Assembly: GCF_001591665.1 (NCBI RefSeq)
Contig: NZ_BCVI01000006.1
Coordinates: forward strand, 1 to 64,000
Origin: Neobacillus soli NBRC 102451
Lineage (GTDB): Bacteria > Bacillota > Bacilli > Bacillales > Cytobacillaceae
Length of the DNA: 64,000 nt
Direction: 5' to 3'
Part shown: piece after piece, positions 1 through 7,626 of the stretch
Numbering within the stretch: position 1 is the stretch's first letter
Layout: each line of letters starts with the position of its first letter
Position numbers and translations under genes: made by a program
The notes under the pieces: generated by a model
Databases searched by the model: none
Told to the model about the DNA's origin: nothing
The model's input: only the letters and a program-made list of their open reading frames with translations

Positions 1-2
1 CA

Positions 3-176
3 GACGGACCAGAATCCCTTCGGGACCACCGAGGAAGAAAGAAACCTGTAGAGGAAATGACAGATCAAGAAAAATTAAGGATAAGGGTTAAGGAATTAGA
101 GGCGAAAAATTATCGATTAGAAATAGAAAATGCTTTATTAAAAAAGTTAGAGGAAATCGAAAGAAGGCGGTACTGA
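3..176 (+). CDS. IS3-family transposase OrfA, C-terminal part (5' partial)
   Basis: Reading frame open from the window edge to TGA at 174-176. The visible 57 residues end in a basic/acidic heptad-like helix (EKLRIRVKELEAKNYRLE), the leucine-zipper region that follows the helix-turn-helix in IS3-family OrfA proteins. The HTH itself is outside the window. An A6G heptamer at 140-146 lies inside this frame, and the downstream transposase is in the -1 frame. The frame therefore probably yields both OrfA and, by slippage, an OrfAB fusion. Confidence 0.75.
   Translation, partial: DGPESLRDHRGRKKPVEEMTDQEKLRIRVKELEAKNYRLEIENALLKKLEEIERRRY
140..146 (+). promoter_or_regulatory. A6G slippery heptamer, candidate -1 programmed frameshift site
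   Basis: AAAAAAG occurs in the orfA frame 28 bases before its stop. The -1 frame is open from about base 92 through the whole transposase to 1063. Slippage here would therefore join the OrfA zipper to the DDE domain, the known mechanism for IS3-family transposase synthesis. A stimulatory hairpin was not established. Confidence 0.55.
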
Positions 177-196
177 GCAAGGTTCGGAATGAAGTA

Positions 197-1063
197 ATGT
201 ATTGTGCTATACGCGAATTAAATGAAAATAAGAATTACCCTATTCAGCTTCTTTGTACAATAAGTAAAACCAATCGATCCTCCTATTATAAATGGCTAAA
301 TCGTAAGGAAACAGATCAAGAACGCGAGAATCGCGGATTACTTAAAGAGATTAAAGCTCTTTATCAAAAAGTGGACGGAATTTATGGTTATCGACGTATT
401 ACCATGAATCTCAACAGGAAAATGAATAAGCATTATAATACGAAAAGAATCCATCGTTTGATGCAATTAGTAGGATTACAATCGCGGATCCGAAGGAAAA
501 AGAAATGGGATCATCGTCCTTCCGATAATAATGTAGCAGAGAACATCTTGAACCGTGAATTTACAGCAGCACACCCAAATGAAAAATGGGTAACTGATAT
601 AACAGAATTAAAATACGCCGATGGCCAAAAAGCCTATTTAAGCGCCATTTTGGACCTGTATGATAATTCTATCGTATCTTTCGAACTTGGACATCGAAAT
701 GATAATCAGCTAGTCTTTAAGACCATTAAAGGCGCTTTAGTAAGGAATGCTTCACATGATGATAAACTTTTAGTACATAGCGACCGTGGCTTTCAATATA
801 CCTCAAATGGATTTAAAAGAATAGTTGAAAAGAATCATCTTACCCAAAGTATGTCTAGAGTAGGAAAATGTATTGATAATGGATGCATGGAATCATTCTG
901 GGGAACTTTGAAAGTAGAAAGATATTATCTTCATCGTTATCAATCCTTTAAGGAACTTGAAAAGGATATAAAAAAATACATTCAATTTTATAATCAAGAT
1001 CGTTTACAAGCTAAATTTAATGGCCTCAGTCCGATAGAATATCGAACTAAGGCCATTGCCTAG
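197..1063 (+). CDS. IS3-family transposase OrfB (DDE integrase)
   Basis: A 288-residue protein with the HTH_21-like N-terminal region (SSYYKWLNRKE) and a retroviral-type integrase core. The DDE motif is visible: D in KWVTDITELKY, D in LLVHSDRGFQYTS and E in CIDNGCMESFWGTLK, followed by the usual K at +7. The C-terminal signature YNQDRLQAKFNGLSPIEYR is typical of the IS150 group. It catalyses strand transfer of the element. No strong ribosome site precedes 197, consistent with expression mainly as an OrfAB frameshift product. The frame is intact, so the copy may be active. Confidence 0.93.
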   Translation: MYCAIRELNENKNYPIQLLCTISKTNRSSYYKWLNRKETDQERENRGLLKEIKALYQKVDGIYGYRRITMNLNRKMNKHYNTKRIHRLMQLVGLQSRIRRKKKWDHRPSDNNVAENILNREFTAAHPNEKWVTDITELKYADGQKAYLSAILDLYDNSIVSFELGHRNDNQLVFKTIKGALVRNASHDDKLLVHSDRGFQYTSNGFKRIVEKNHLTQSMSRVGKCIDNGCMESFWGTLKVERYYLHRYQSFKELEKDIKKYIQFYNQDRLQAKFNGLSPIEYRTKAIA

Positions 1064-1151
1064 TTTTAGTTTTTTATACTGTCTACTTGACAGGGGGCAG
1101 TTCAATCTTGGGGTGCTGTTTTTTCTATTTGAAAGGAAGTATCTGATATAA

Positions 1152-1808
1152 ATGTTGAAAAATGAGAAGGCAATTGTTGTGTTTAGTGGTGGACAAGACA
1201 GCACTACTTGTTTATTTTGGGCATTAAAACAATTTAAAGAGGTTGAAGCAGTAACGTTCGATTACAACCAAAGGCATAGTTTAGAAATTGAATGTGCCAA
1301 AAATATAGCCAATGAACTTGGTGTGAAACACCATATTTTAGATATGTCATTATTAAATCAACTAGCACCTAATGCGTTAACACGTTCAGATATCGAGGTT
1401 ACTGATGGTGGTGAAGGGGAACTTCCGTCGACTTTTGTTCCTGGTCGGAACCTTTTATTCCTAACTTTTGCAGGAGTATTAGCGCGTCAGGTTGGAGCCA
1501 AGCATTTAATAACAGGTGTTTGTGAAACAGATTTCAGCGGGTACCCAGATTGCCGTGATATTTTTGTGAAATCACTTAATGTCACCTTGAATCTATCAAT
1601 GGACGATAATTTTGTTATTCATACTCCATTAATGTGGTTAAACAAAGCAGAAACATGGGCTCTAGCGGATGAATTAGGAGCGTTTGAATTTGTACGAAAT
1701 AAAACATTAACCTGCTACAATGGTGTAATTGCGGATGGCTGTGGGGAGTGCCCCGCTTGTGTTTTAAGAAAAAGAGGGCTTGATGACTTTCTAAATGGGA
1801 GGTTTTAA
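1152..1808 (+). CDS. queC: 7-cyano-7-deazaguanine (preQ0) synthase QueC
   Basis: QueC converts 7-carboxy-7-deazaguanine to preQ0 using ATP and ammonia, in the cytoplasmic queuosine/deazapurine pathway. The 218-residue protein has the PP-loop ATP motif SGGQDS at residues 12-17 and four zinc cysteines near the C-terminus (C188, C197, C200, C203, in TCYNG and CGECPAC). Length matches the family. The start ATG gives the N-terminus usual for Bacillus QueC, although the nearest ribosome site (AAAGGAA at 1131-1137) is rather far upstream. It is the first gene of queCDE, three bases before queD. The IS3 element 48 bp upstream has replaced whatever leader or promoter originally lay there. Confidence 0.95.
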   Translation: MLKNEKAIVVFSGGQDSTTCLFWALKQFKEVEAVTFDYNQRHSLEIECAKNIANELGVKHHILDMSLLNQLAPNALTRSDIEVTDGGEGELPSTFVPGRNLLFLTFAGVLARQVGAKHLITGVCETDFSGYPDCRDIFVKSLNVTLNLSMDDNFVIHTPLMWLNKAETWALADELGAFEFVRNKTLTCYNGVIADGCGECPACVLRKRGLDDFLNGRF

Positions 1809-1811
1809 GCG

Positions 1812-2288
1812 ATGGGTTTTAGAATCGTCGAAAAACTTCAGAAAATAGATGAGGACATTCATCGTAATGATTTAAAATACCATTCTAAACGTGTATTAGT
1901 GAGCAAAGAATTTACCTTTGATGCTTCTCACCACCTACATTGTTATGAAGGGAAGTGCAAGAATTTGCACGGTCATACGTACAAAGTTATTTTTGGTTTA
2001 AGCGGTTTTGTTGATAAACGCGGCTTAATGATTGACTTTGGCGATATTAAAGACATTTGGAAAAATGAAATAGAAATAGTTCTTGATCATCAGTACCTAA
2101 ATGAAACCCTTCCATTGATGAATACAACAGCGGAAAACATCGTTGTGTGGATATATGAGAAAATGAAATATGCATTAGCAACAGAAGAACGAATCAATAA
2201 ATATGATGGAGCCAGAGTGGAATTTGTCCGCCTTTTTGAAACGCCTACAAGCTATGCAGAGGCCAGAAGGGAGTGGATGGAGGAATGA
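1812..2288 (+). CDS. queD: 6-carboxy-5,6,7,8-tetrahydropterin synthase QueD
   Basis: QueD converts 7,8-dihydroneopterin triphosphate to 6-carboxytetrahydropterin, the first committed step of 7-deazapurine synthesis. The 158-residue protein shows the 6-pyruvoyl-tetrahydropterin synthase fold signatures: zinc histidines in FDASHHL (H40) and NLHGHTY (H53, H55), and the catalytic Cys49 four residues before H53. LDHQYLNE follows as the conserved substrate-binding segment. It carries about 28 extra N-terminal residues before the core, as in Bacillus homologues. The gene begins three bases after queC and overlaps the start of queE, so the three are translationally linked. Confidence 0.95.
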   Translation: MGFRIVEKLQKIDEDIHRNDLKYHSKRVLVSKEFTFDASHHLHCYEGKCKNLHGHTYKVIFGLSGFVDKRGLMIDFGDIKDIWKNEIEIVLDHQYLNETLPLMNTTAENIVVWIYEKMKYALATEERINKYDGARVEFVRLFETPTSYAEARREWMEE

Positions 2289-3013
2289 GTCGGATCCCCG
2301 TTTTGGAGATTTTTGGCCCAACCATACAGGGAGAAGGAATGGTAATTGGTCAAAAAACAATGTTTGTCAGAACAGCCGGTTGTGATTATTCCTGCAGTTG
2401 GTGTGACTCTGCCTTTACTTGGGATGGCAGTGCAAAAGATGATATTCAGTTAATGACTGCAGAAGAAATTTGGGAAGAATTAAAGACAATCGGCGGTGAT
2501 AATTTCTCCTTTGTGACGATTTCAGGGGGAAACCCAGCACTGCTGAAAAATTTAGACGTGTTTATTGACGTATTAAAAGAAAATGAAATTAAAATTGGTA
2601 TCGAAACACAAGGCAGCAGATGGCAAGACTGGTTCCTAAACATAGATGAATTGACCATTTCACCAAAGCCGCCAAGTTCAAACATGGTGACCAATTTTGA
2701 AATATTAGATTCTATTTTTAAAAATTTAAACGATCAAAATTTTAAAAATCAAGTGAGTCTAAAAGTAGTGATCTTCGATGAAGCCGATCTAGAGTATGCG
2801 AAATTGGTCCATAACCGCTATGTGGATATTCCTTTTTATCTCCAGGTAGGTAACGATGATATCACTAATTTCAATAATAATGAATTGATTCAGAAACTGC
2901 TTTTGAAATATGAGTGGTTAGTCAATTGTGCGGTTGCGGATCATCAATTGAATAATGTAAAGGTTTTACCTCAATTACATGCGCTTATTTGGGGGAATAA
3001 GCGCGGGGTATAA
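2285..3013 (+). CDS. queE: 7-carboxy-7-deazaguanine synthase QueE (radical SAM)
   Basis: QueE rearranges 6-carboxytetrahydropterin to 7-carboxy-7-deazaguanine, the product consumed by QueC. The iron-sulfur cysteines form CX3CX2C at C33, C37 and C40 (GCDYSCSWCDSAF), followed by the glycine-rich SAM motif TISGGNPAL. I chose ATG 2285, overlapping the queD stop as ATGA, because it gives the usual N-terminus MSRIPVLEIFGP (242 aa). An in-frame GTG at 2273 is the alternative, and the GGAGG at 2279-2283 is too close to either start to decide. queF, which often follows in Bacillus, is not present here; a terminator comes next. Confidence 0.94.
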   Translation: MSRIPVLEIFGPTIQGEGMVIGQKTMFVRTAGCDYSCSWCDSAFTWDGSAKDDIQLMTAEEIWEELKTIGGDNFSFVTISGGNPALLKNLDVFIDVLKENEIKIGIETQGSRWQDWFLNIDELTISPKPPSSNMVTNFEILDSIFKNLNDQNFKNQVSLKVVIFDEADLEYAKLVHNRYVDIPFYLQVGNDDITNFNNNELIQKLLLKYEWLVNCAVADHQLNNVKVLPQLHALIWGNKRGV

Positions 3014-3076
3014 GTATGAACATTTTTTAAAAAGAGTATGTACCAAATGAGAATACTATTATATTTAATTTAAATG

Positions 3077-3107
3077 AATAGGCGGCTTCGGCCTTCCTAT
3101 TTTTTTT
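3077..3107 (+). terminator. Rho-independent terminator after queCDE
   Basis: AATAGG-C-GGC, loop TTCG, GCC-TT-CCTATT, followed by a run of T to 3107. It lies 64 bp after queE and closes the operon. Confidence 0.85.
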
Positions 3108-3154
3108 GAATAAAAGCATTAATGGAAATGACAATCTATTGGTGAAATAATTAT

Positions 3155-3463
3155 ATGAATATTCAAATAAATTGGCTGGTTATGATGATTTCTCCCTTAA
3201 CACCATTGGACTGGAAGCGCAGGGCGGTGAAATATTATCCGCAAAATGTCGCCGTCATCGATGGAGAAAAGGAATTTACATATCGTGAATTTGGCCGACG
3301 TGTTGACCAGTTGTCTTCCGCATTATATCAAGCAGGAAAATGCAATTTAAAGATTCAATTCGTTTTATCTAAGGTTGTGGAAGTTCACCCTGGTGCTGTA
3401 ATAGGTTCAAGAATTTTAAGTTGTTGCGGATTTCCTATGTTTTCATCAAATAAGTATAACTAA
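3155..3463 (+). pseudogene. Acyl-CoA ligase (AMP-binding) N-terminal remnant
   Basis: The first half of this 102-codon frame (about 3194-3343) reads like the N-terminus of a medium/long-chain acyl-CoA ligase: LTPLDWKRRAVKYYP, VAVIDGEKEFTY, and a following helix ending in LSSALYQAG. Such enzymes exceed 500 residues and carry the AMP-binding loop later. Here similarity stops abruptly at residue 63 and the rest (CNLKIQFVLSKVVEV) matches nothing I recognise. The start has no good ribosome site. It is therefore a truncated remnant. A C-terminal piece of the same family lies far away at about 40.2 kb. Confidence 0.7.
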
Positions 3464-3536
3464 AGTACTACCAGCAGCCCTTCTATCCATTTTTTCATAG
3501 TACTATTTTATTGAATATTCAAAATAGAATTGACCT

Positions 3537-3556
3537 TATAATGTAAGCGGTTTACC
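3537..3556 (+). promoter_or_regulatory. Possible -10 box overlapping a cre-like site upstream of the GH84 gene
   Basis: TATAAT at 3537-3542 is directly followed by TGTAAGCGGTTTACCA, an imperfect palindrome resembling the CcpA catabolite-response element. The match departs from the cre consensus at the last positions, and a TTGAAT -35 would need a 20-base spacer. Carbon-catabolite repression of a secreted glycosidase would make sense, but this is a weak call. Confidence 0.3.
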
Positions 3557-3595
3557 ATTGAGGTAAATATTGGTTTCATGTTACTGGATGATACT

Positions 3596-3648
3596 AGGCA
3601 TGGAAAACAAAGCGGGATTGACCCACTTCGTTTTCTATGCCTTTTTTT
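3596..3648 (+). terminator. Strong hairpin with T-run in the leader of the GH84 gene
   Basis: AGGCATgGAAAAC... pairs with ...GTTTTCtATGCCT around a GGG/CCC inner stem and is followed by seven T. It ends about 70 bp before the GH84 start. It may terminate transcription from upstream, or act as an attenuator if the promoter at 3537 is real. Confidence 0.6.
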
Positions 3649-3716
3649 CATAGAATTCTAGAATGGCCAATATTTTGTTCGTAAATCAATTCTATTTGAA
3701 GGAGGAGTAGTGACGG

Positions 3717-6275
3717 ATGAAAGGTTTAAAAAGGTTGAAAAGGGCACTGGTTGTTTCTTCTGCTTTGCTGTTATGTATTCCAGGTGTACAGGGGGTGCAT
3801 AAAGCGTCAGCAGCAAGCAATGTCACTTTGCCTATTAACCCTACACCCCAGGAAGCCAAAATAACGGATCAAGGTTTTCCGCTGACGCCGAAAGTGGGAA
3901 TCGTTACCGGGAAAAAAACCGATGAACAAGCATTTAAAGAGGTAGTTGGCGCCTTGAAAGCTGCGGATGTAAAGCAAATCATTCAATATAACGCCGGCGA
4001 GAAGGTTACAACACCCGTCACGATTTGGATTGGCGGCCCTGCCGAAAATCAAGACTCCAAAAAAGTGTTGGAGCAAATGGGAATTAAGGGTCCAGATGCC
4101 TTGAAGGATGAGGGTTATGTCCTGGCATCAAGCAGCAAAGGTAAAAATCAGATTGTTCTGGCTGGAAAAGACACGACGGGCACTTTTTATGCAGCAAAGT
4201 CATTTAAACAAATCATCCAGGAACAAAAAGGAAGAGATCGGTTTCCAGGGGTAGAAATCCGTGACTGGCCAGACATGGCCATCCGCGGTTCGATTGAGGG
4301 ATTCTACGGACCGCCTTGGACACAGGAGGACAGGCTGAGCCAGTTGGATTTTTACGGTGACAATAAACTCAATACGTATATTTACGCGCCCAAAGATGAT
4401 CCATATCACCGAGACAATTGGCGTGAACCCTACCCAGAGCAAGAAATTGCGAAACTAAAGGAGCTCATTGATCGGGCAAAAGAGAATCATGTGAAATTTA
4501 CGTTCTCCCTATCTCCAGGTAATTCCATTTGCTTCTCGAATGACCAAGACTTTGAATTTTTGAAAAAGAAGATGGAAAAGGTGTGGGATTTAGGTGTGCG
4601 CTCCTATGCCATTTTCCTGGACGATATTGATTCGAGTTTAAAGTATCAGCAAGATAAAGATAAATTTGGAAAGGACAAAAATCCTGCCGCTGCTGCACAA
4701 GCTTACTTGTTGAATCGTTTTACGAAGGAATTTATTCAAACCCATCCGGGTGCCGAGCGGTTAATAACCGTCCCGACGGACTATGCCGGTAACGGGCCGA
4801 CACCTTACCGTGATCGGTTTGCGGAATTACTCGATAAAGACACGATTGTGATGTGGACCGGTGAGAAGGTCGTATCGGAACAAGTCACTTCCGAAGAAGC
4901 CCAACAGGTTCAAGGCGCATTTAACCACGATATGCTATTATGGGACAATTACCCGGTTAACGATTATGATCGCAACAGCCTGTTTATTGGCCCAATCGTA
5001 GGACGTGATGCAGATTTATCAAAACAAGGAGTCCTTGGGATAACGGCTAATCCAATGAACGAGGCAGAGGCTTCCAAAATACCATTGTATACCATTGCCG
5101 ATTATACTTGGAACGGGGCGGCCTATAACCCGGAAGAATCGTGGAAGCGCAGTATTCAATCCTTTGGCGGGGATGGTGCAGATGCGTTAAAAACCTTAGC
5201 TGAAAATACCTACTCTTCACCGATTAATAAAACGGAGTCGCTTACACTCACTCCATTGATTGATGGGTTTTGGAAAGCTTATGTATCCAATAAAAATCCA
5301 GATCAAGCTGCATCAAACTTGATTGGGGAATTCAAGAAATTGCAACAGGTTCCGGTAACTCTTCAGCAAAAAATGAAGAATGACAACTTTCTGCAGGAAA
5401 TCAAACCTTACAATGAAAAATTGAAATTATACGGTGAGGCCGGCGAAGCGGCTGTTCACTTTCTAATGGCAGAAAAAGAAGGGAAAACCACTGAGGCAAA
5501 AGCGTACAAGGATAAACTGATTACATTGTTCAATCAGTCTGAACAAATTCCGCAAAAAATCGGACAAGGCGTCATCAAACCCTTCCTTGTAGAGAGCGTT
5601 TTAGAATTGCCGCCGTTATCATTAATCTTAAAACCGGAAATAGATGCATTCTGGAAAGCGTTTGATGGAAATGATGGATCACAGGCTGCAGAACAGTTGA
5701 TGGCTGAATTTGATCGGCTTCGGCAAATTCCTGAAAATCTTCGGAAAGAAGGCAGCAGCGAGGAATTTCTGATTTCCATTAATTCATATCTGCAAAACCT
5801 TAGGGTATACGGTGATGCGGGGTATGTTGCGGTTCAGTACTTAATGGCCCAAAAAGCGGGACAGGCAAACGAAGTAAGTACATTAAAAAATCAATTAAAA
5901 ACCTTAATGATTCAGGCTTATCAGATGCCGCAAGAAATCGGAGAGCAAGTGGTCAAACCGTTCTTAATCGAATCCATGTGGAGGAATCGCCATGTCAGCG
6001 ATTATCGAAAGTTAGACGGTGTAAATAGAGGTCGCGGTGCCGGTGAACTCATTCAGTACACTCCTGCACGTGGAAAGACGACCGGAACTAATATTTGGGG
6101 ATACGAAGTAACGGTAGTTGATGGCAAGGTCGTACAAAGAGGGGGCAATAATTCCGTTATCCCTGCTAACGGATATGTATTAAGTATCCATGCGAACGAT
6201 TGGCTGCGGGACAATACGACGATTGGGACCACCATTCAAATCGAGGATGGGATTGTGTTGATTATTGCACCATAG
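3717..6275 (+). CDS. Secreted GH84 beta-N-acetylglucosaminidase (NagJ/hyaluronidase type)
   Basis: An 852-residue exported glycoside hydrolase. Residues 1-33 form a signal peptide ending in an ASA-type cleavage site. About 35-165 is the GH20b-like N-terminal domain. About 170-480 is the GH84 barrel, with GSIEGFYGPPWT and the paired catalytic aspartates D302-D303 in FLDDID, the residues used for substrate-assisted retention in Clostridium NagJ. Two similar helical segments follow (about 507-628 and 634-758; both have FWKA, a VYGDAG/LYGEAG motif and KPFL[VI]ES), indicating internal duplication. A C-terminal beta domain (about 765-852) ends the protein. It would release GlcNAc from extracellular glycans. 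AAGGAGGAG at 3699-3707 supports the start. It is a single gene, flanked by hairpins. Confidence 0.88.
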   Translation: MKGLKRLKRALVVSSALLLCIPGVQGVHKASAASNVTLPINPTPQEAKITDQGFPLTPKVGIVTGKKTDEQAFKEVVGALKAADVKQIIQYNAGEKVTTPVTIWIGGPAENQDSKKVLEQMGIKGPDALKDEGYVLASSSKGKNQIVLAGKDTTGTFYAAKSFKQIIQEQKGRDRFPGVEIRDWPDMAIRGSIEGFYGPPWTQEDRLSQLDFYGDNKLNTYIYAPKDDPYHRDNWREPYPEQEIAKLKELIDRAKENHVKFTFSLSPGNSICFSNDQDFEFLKKKMEKVWDLGVRSYAIFLDDIDSSLKYQQDKDKFGKDKNPAAAAQAYLLNRFTKEFIQTHPGAERLITVPTDYAGNGPTPYRDRFAELLDKDTIVMWTGEKVVSEQVTSEEAQQVQGAFNHDMLLWDNYPVNDYDRNSLFIGPIVGRDADLSKQGVLGITANPMNEAEASKIPLYTIADYTWNGAAYNPEESWKRSIQSFGGDGADALKTLAENTYSSPINKTESLTLTPLIDGFWKAYVSNKNPDQAASNLIGEFKKLQQVPVTLQQKMKNDNFLQEIKPYNEKLKLYGEAGEAAVHFLMAEKEGKTTEAKAYKDKLITLFNQSEQIPQKIGQGVIKPFLVESVLELPPLSLILKPEIDAFWKAFDGNDGSQAAEQLMAEFDRLRQIPENLRKEGSSEEFLISINSYLQNLRVYGDAGYVAVQYLMAQKAGQANEVSTLKNQLKTLMIQAYQMPQEIGEQVVKPFLIESMWRNRHVSDYRKLDGVNRGRGAGELIQYTPARGKTTGTNIWGYEVTVVDGKVVQRGGNNSVIPANGYVLSIHANDWLRDNTTIGTTIQIEDGIVLIIAP

Positions 6276-6285
6276 CGAATTTTGG

Positions 6286-6333
6286 GGTCAGTCCCCCGTT
6301 GCATTAACGCTTTATTTTGGCGGGGGACTGACC
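6286..6333. repeat. Dispersed palindromic element, GGTCAG type
   Basis: Perfect 13-bp arms GGTCAGTCCCCCG / CGGGGGACTGACC around a 22-base loop containing GCATTAACGCTTTA, just after the GH84 stop. Close relatives occur at 25415 and 63197. With the TTATTTTT that follows it can also terminate transcription. Confidence 0.8.
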
Positions 6334-6361
6334 TTATTTTTGTTTTCCCCAAAAAAGTGCA

Positions 6362-6407
6362 AGTGCCATCCAGAAAATTGGATGGTGCCTGGCATTTTTT
6401 TATTCTT
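6362..6407 (+). terminator. Second hairpin/terminator, GTGCC...GGCA repeat type
   Basis: CCATCCA/TGGATGG stem within GTGCC...GCCTGGCA, then a run of T. The same design occurs at 24122-24171, so it belongs to a dispersed repeat family as well as being a terminator. Confidence 0.7.
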
Positions 6408-6470
6408 TCTCAGTCTTATTAATACATCTCCTACATAAATGTTCTTATTTTCTTTGAAACCATATGTTTC

Positions 6471-6533
6471 TTGACAGGTAATAGTATAATCATAATATAA
6501 TATTATTTTTTAAATATTTCATAATATTTATTA
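6471..6533 (+). promoter_or_regulatory. Promoter/operator region of the GntR-type regulator
   Basis: TTGACA at 6471-6476 with TATAAT at 6496-6501 (19-base spacer), followed by an AT-rich palindromic stretch. ATAATATTTATTA at 6521-6533 is shared exactly with the two direct repeats in front of the hydrolase operon at about 7.4 kb. This suggests autoregulation by the same operator word. Confidence 0.5.
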
Positions 6534-6573
6534 TAGATGTTTGCCGTTTTACTTTTATGGAGGGGATTCGATA

Positions 6574-7278
6574 GTGGCTATTTATAACCTAACTGATCAA
6601 TTGATTCATGAGCTTGGGAAACAAATTATTAATGGAGATATAAATCCGGGGGATACCCTGCCAAAAATAGAAACGTTAAGTGAGATACATGGGGTTAGTC
6701 GAACAGTGGTCCGTGAGGCATTTAAGGCACTAGCTACTCGTCGTTTGGTAAAATCCGTTCCTAGGTTAGGGACAATTGTTTCTCCACGTTCGGAGTGGCA
6801 ATGGTGGGATACCGATGTATTATCATGGGCGTCGGATTCGGGGAATAATCGAAATTTTTTATTAAAATTAAACGAACTTGGATTTGCAATTGAACCGGTT
6901 GCTGCAAAGTTAGCCGCTAAAAACGCTACTCCAGCTGATATTGAAAAAATGACAGATTGTTATTATCAACTGGAAAAGTCCTTAGGTGATAAAGATGCAT
7001 GGGCTCAGACGGATTATGAATTCCATAAGAGCATTTACGAGGCTTCAAATAATGAACTTTTGGTGAATATGTTACAAATGTTGTACAAAGTACAATTAGA
7101 TTATCGTTATGCTACGATAGCCAGTATGAATAATCAACAAGATACAACTGAAAGATATTTAAGGCTTCATAAAGAGTTACAAGTAGCTATATGCAGCCGC
7201 GATGAGGAATCTGCCCAGCAAAAGAGTTATGAACTTCAAGAAGAGCTAGCGAACATACTCTCTAGTTCAAAGGATTAA
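6574..7278 (+). CDS. GntR-family transcriptional regulator, FCD (FadR) subfamily
   Basis: A DNA-binding regulator of about 234 residues. The N-terminal winged helix has IINGDINPGDTLP and the recognition region GVSRTVVREAFKAL. Residues about 95-230 form an all-helical FCD effector domain with metal/ligand histidines and acidic residues (DYEFHKSIYEASNN). I place the start at GTG 6574, eight bases after TGGAGGGG; an upstream TTG at 6541 would add 11 unlikely residues. FCD regulators sense organic acids and sugar acids. The gene precedes a hydrolase/FAH/amidohydrolase cluster whose promoter shares its operator word, so it likely represses that cluster. The effector is unknown. Confidence 0.88.
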   Translation: MAIYNLTDQLIHELGKQIINGDINPGDTLPKIETLSEIHGVSRTVVREAFKALATRRLVKSVPRLGTIVSPRSEWQWWDTDVLSWASDSGNNRNFLLKLNELGFAIEPVAAKLAAKNATPADIEKMTDCYYQLEKSLGDKDAWAQTDYEFHKSIYEASNNELLVNMLQMLYKVQLDYRYATIASMNNQQDTTERYLRLHKELQVAICSRDEESAQQKSYELQEELANILSSSKD

Positions 7279-7360
7279 AAGAGAAATAATTTCTAAATTT
7301 TAATTGAAAAATATGAACTTTTTTATTTGTAACGGTTCATTAAAAGTTGATAACATATCC

Positions 7361-7394
7361 AAAATCCTAAATTCCCCTGAATTTAGGATTTTTT
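7361..7394 (+). terminator. Terminator after the GntR gene
   Basis: Perfect stem AAATCCTAAATTC, loop CCCT, GAATTTAGGATTT, then T-run. It insulates the regulator from the downstream operon promoter. Confidence 0.85.
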
Positions 7395-7410
7395 ACGTCC
7401 ATTGATTTTT

Positions 7411-7490
7411 AAAAATAAATAATATAATAATATTTATTAGAATATTGACAATATAAAAATAAATAATATAATAATATTTATTAGAATATT
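7411..7490. repeat. Two perfect 36-bp direct repeats, candidate operator array
   Basis: Copies at 7411-7446 and 7455-7490 are identical over 36 bp, separated by eight bases (44-bp period). Each contains inverted arms AATAAATA...TATTTATT, the shape of a dimeric repressor site. The second copy covers the spacer and -10 box of the promoter at 7445-7472, and the first abuts its -35. The shared word ATAATATTTATTA also lies in front of the GntR gene. Confidence 0.8.
7445..7472 (+). promoter_or_regulatory. Consensus sigma-A promoter of the hydrolase/FAH operon
   Basis: TTGACA at 7445-7450 and TATAAT at 7467-7472 with a 16-base spacer. The -10 box lies inside the second 36-bp repeat, so binding there would block RNA polymerase. 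The leader to the first start is about 150 nt. Confidence 0.75.
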
Positions 7491-7626
7491 TAAATTAAGG
7501 GGTGATAAGTAAACATTTTCAAGTTATGGTTACGTGTTTATGGGATGTTTGTCCTGAAAATTGAAAAGAATCTTTTTTTACTTTGTTTTTAATCAGATTT
7601 TAATAATTTCATAGTTTGGAGGATAT

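Larger units (their letters stand above)
1..1104 (+). mobile_element. IS3-family (IS150-type) insertion sequence, left end outside window
   Basis: Two overlapping reading frames of the IS3 type (orfA tail and orfB) are followed by a candidate right terminal repeat, GGGGGCAGTTCA, at 1093-1104. IS3 elements end in CA, and the inverse (TGAACTGCCCCC) is typical of IS150-group left ends. The left end lies before base 1, so element length and target duplication cannot be read. The next gene, queC, starts 48 bp beyond the right end, so the element sits in the leader of the queCDE operon. Confidence 0.85.

Noticed and set aside
7411..7490. AT-rich direct repeats considered as a CRISPR array or iteron origin
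   Set aside because: Only two copies, eight-base gap, and they coincide with a consensus promoter; an operator array explains them better, and no rep gene is near.
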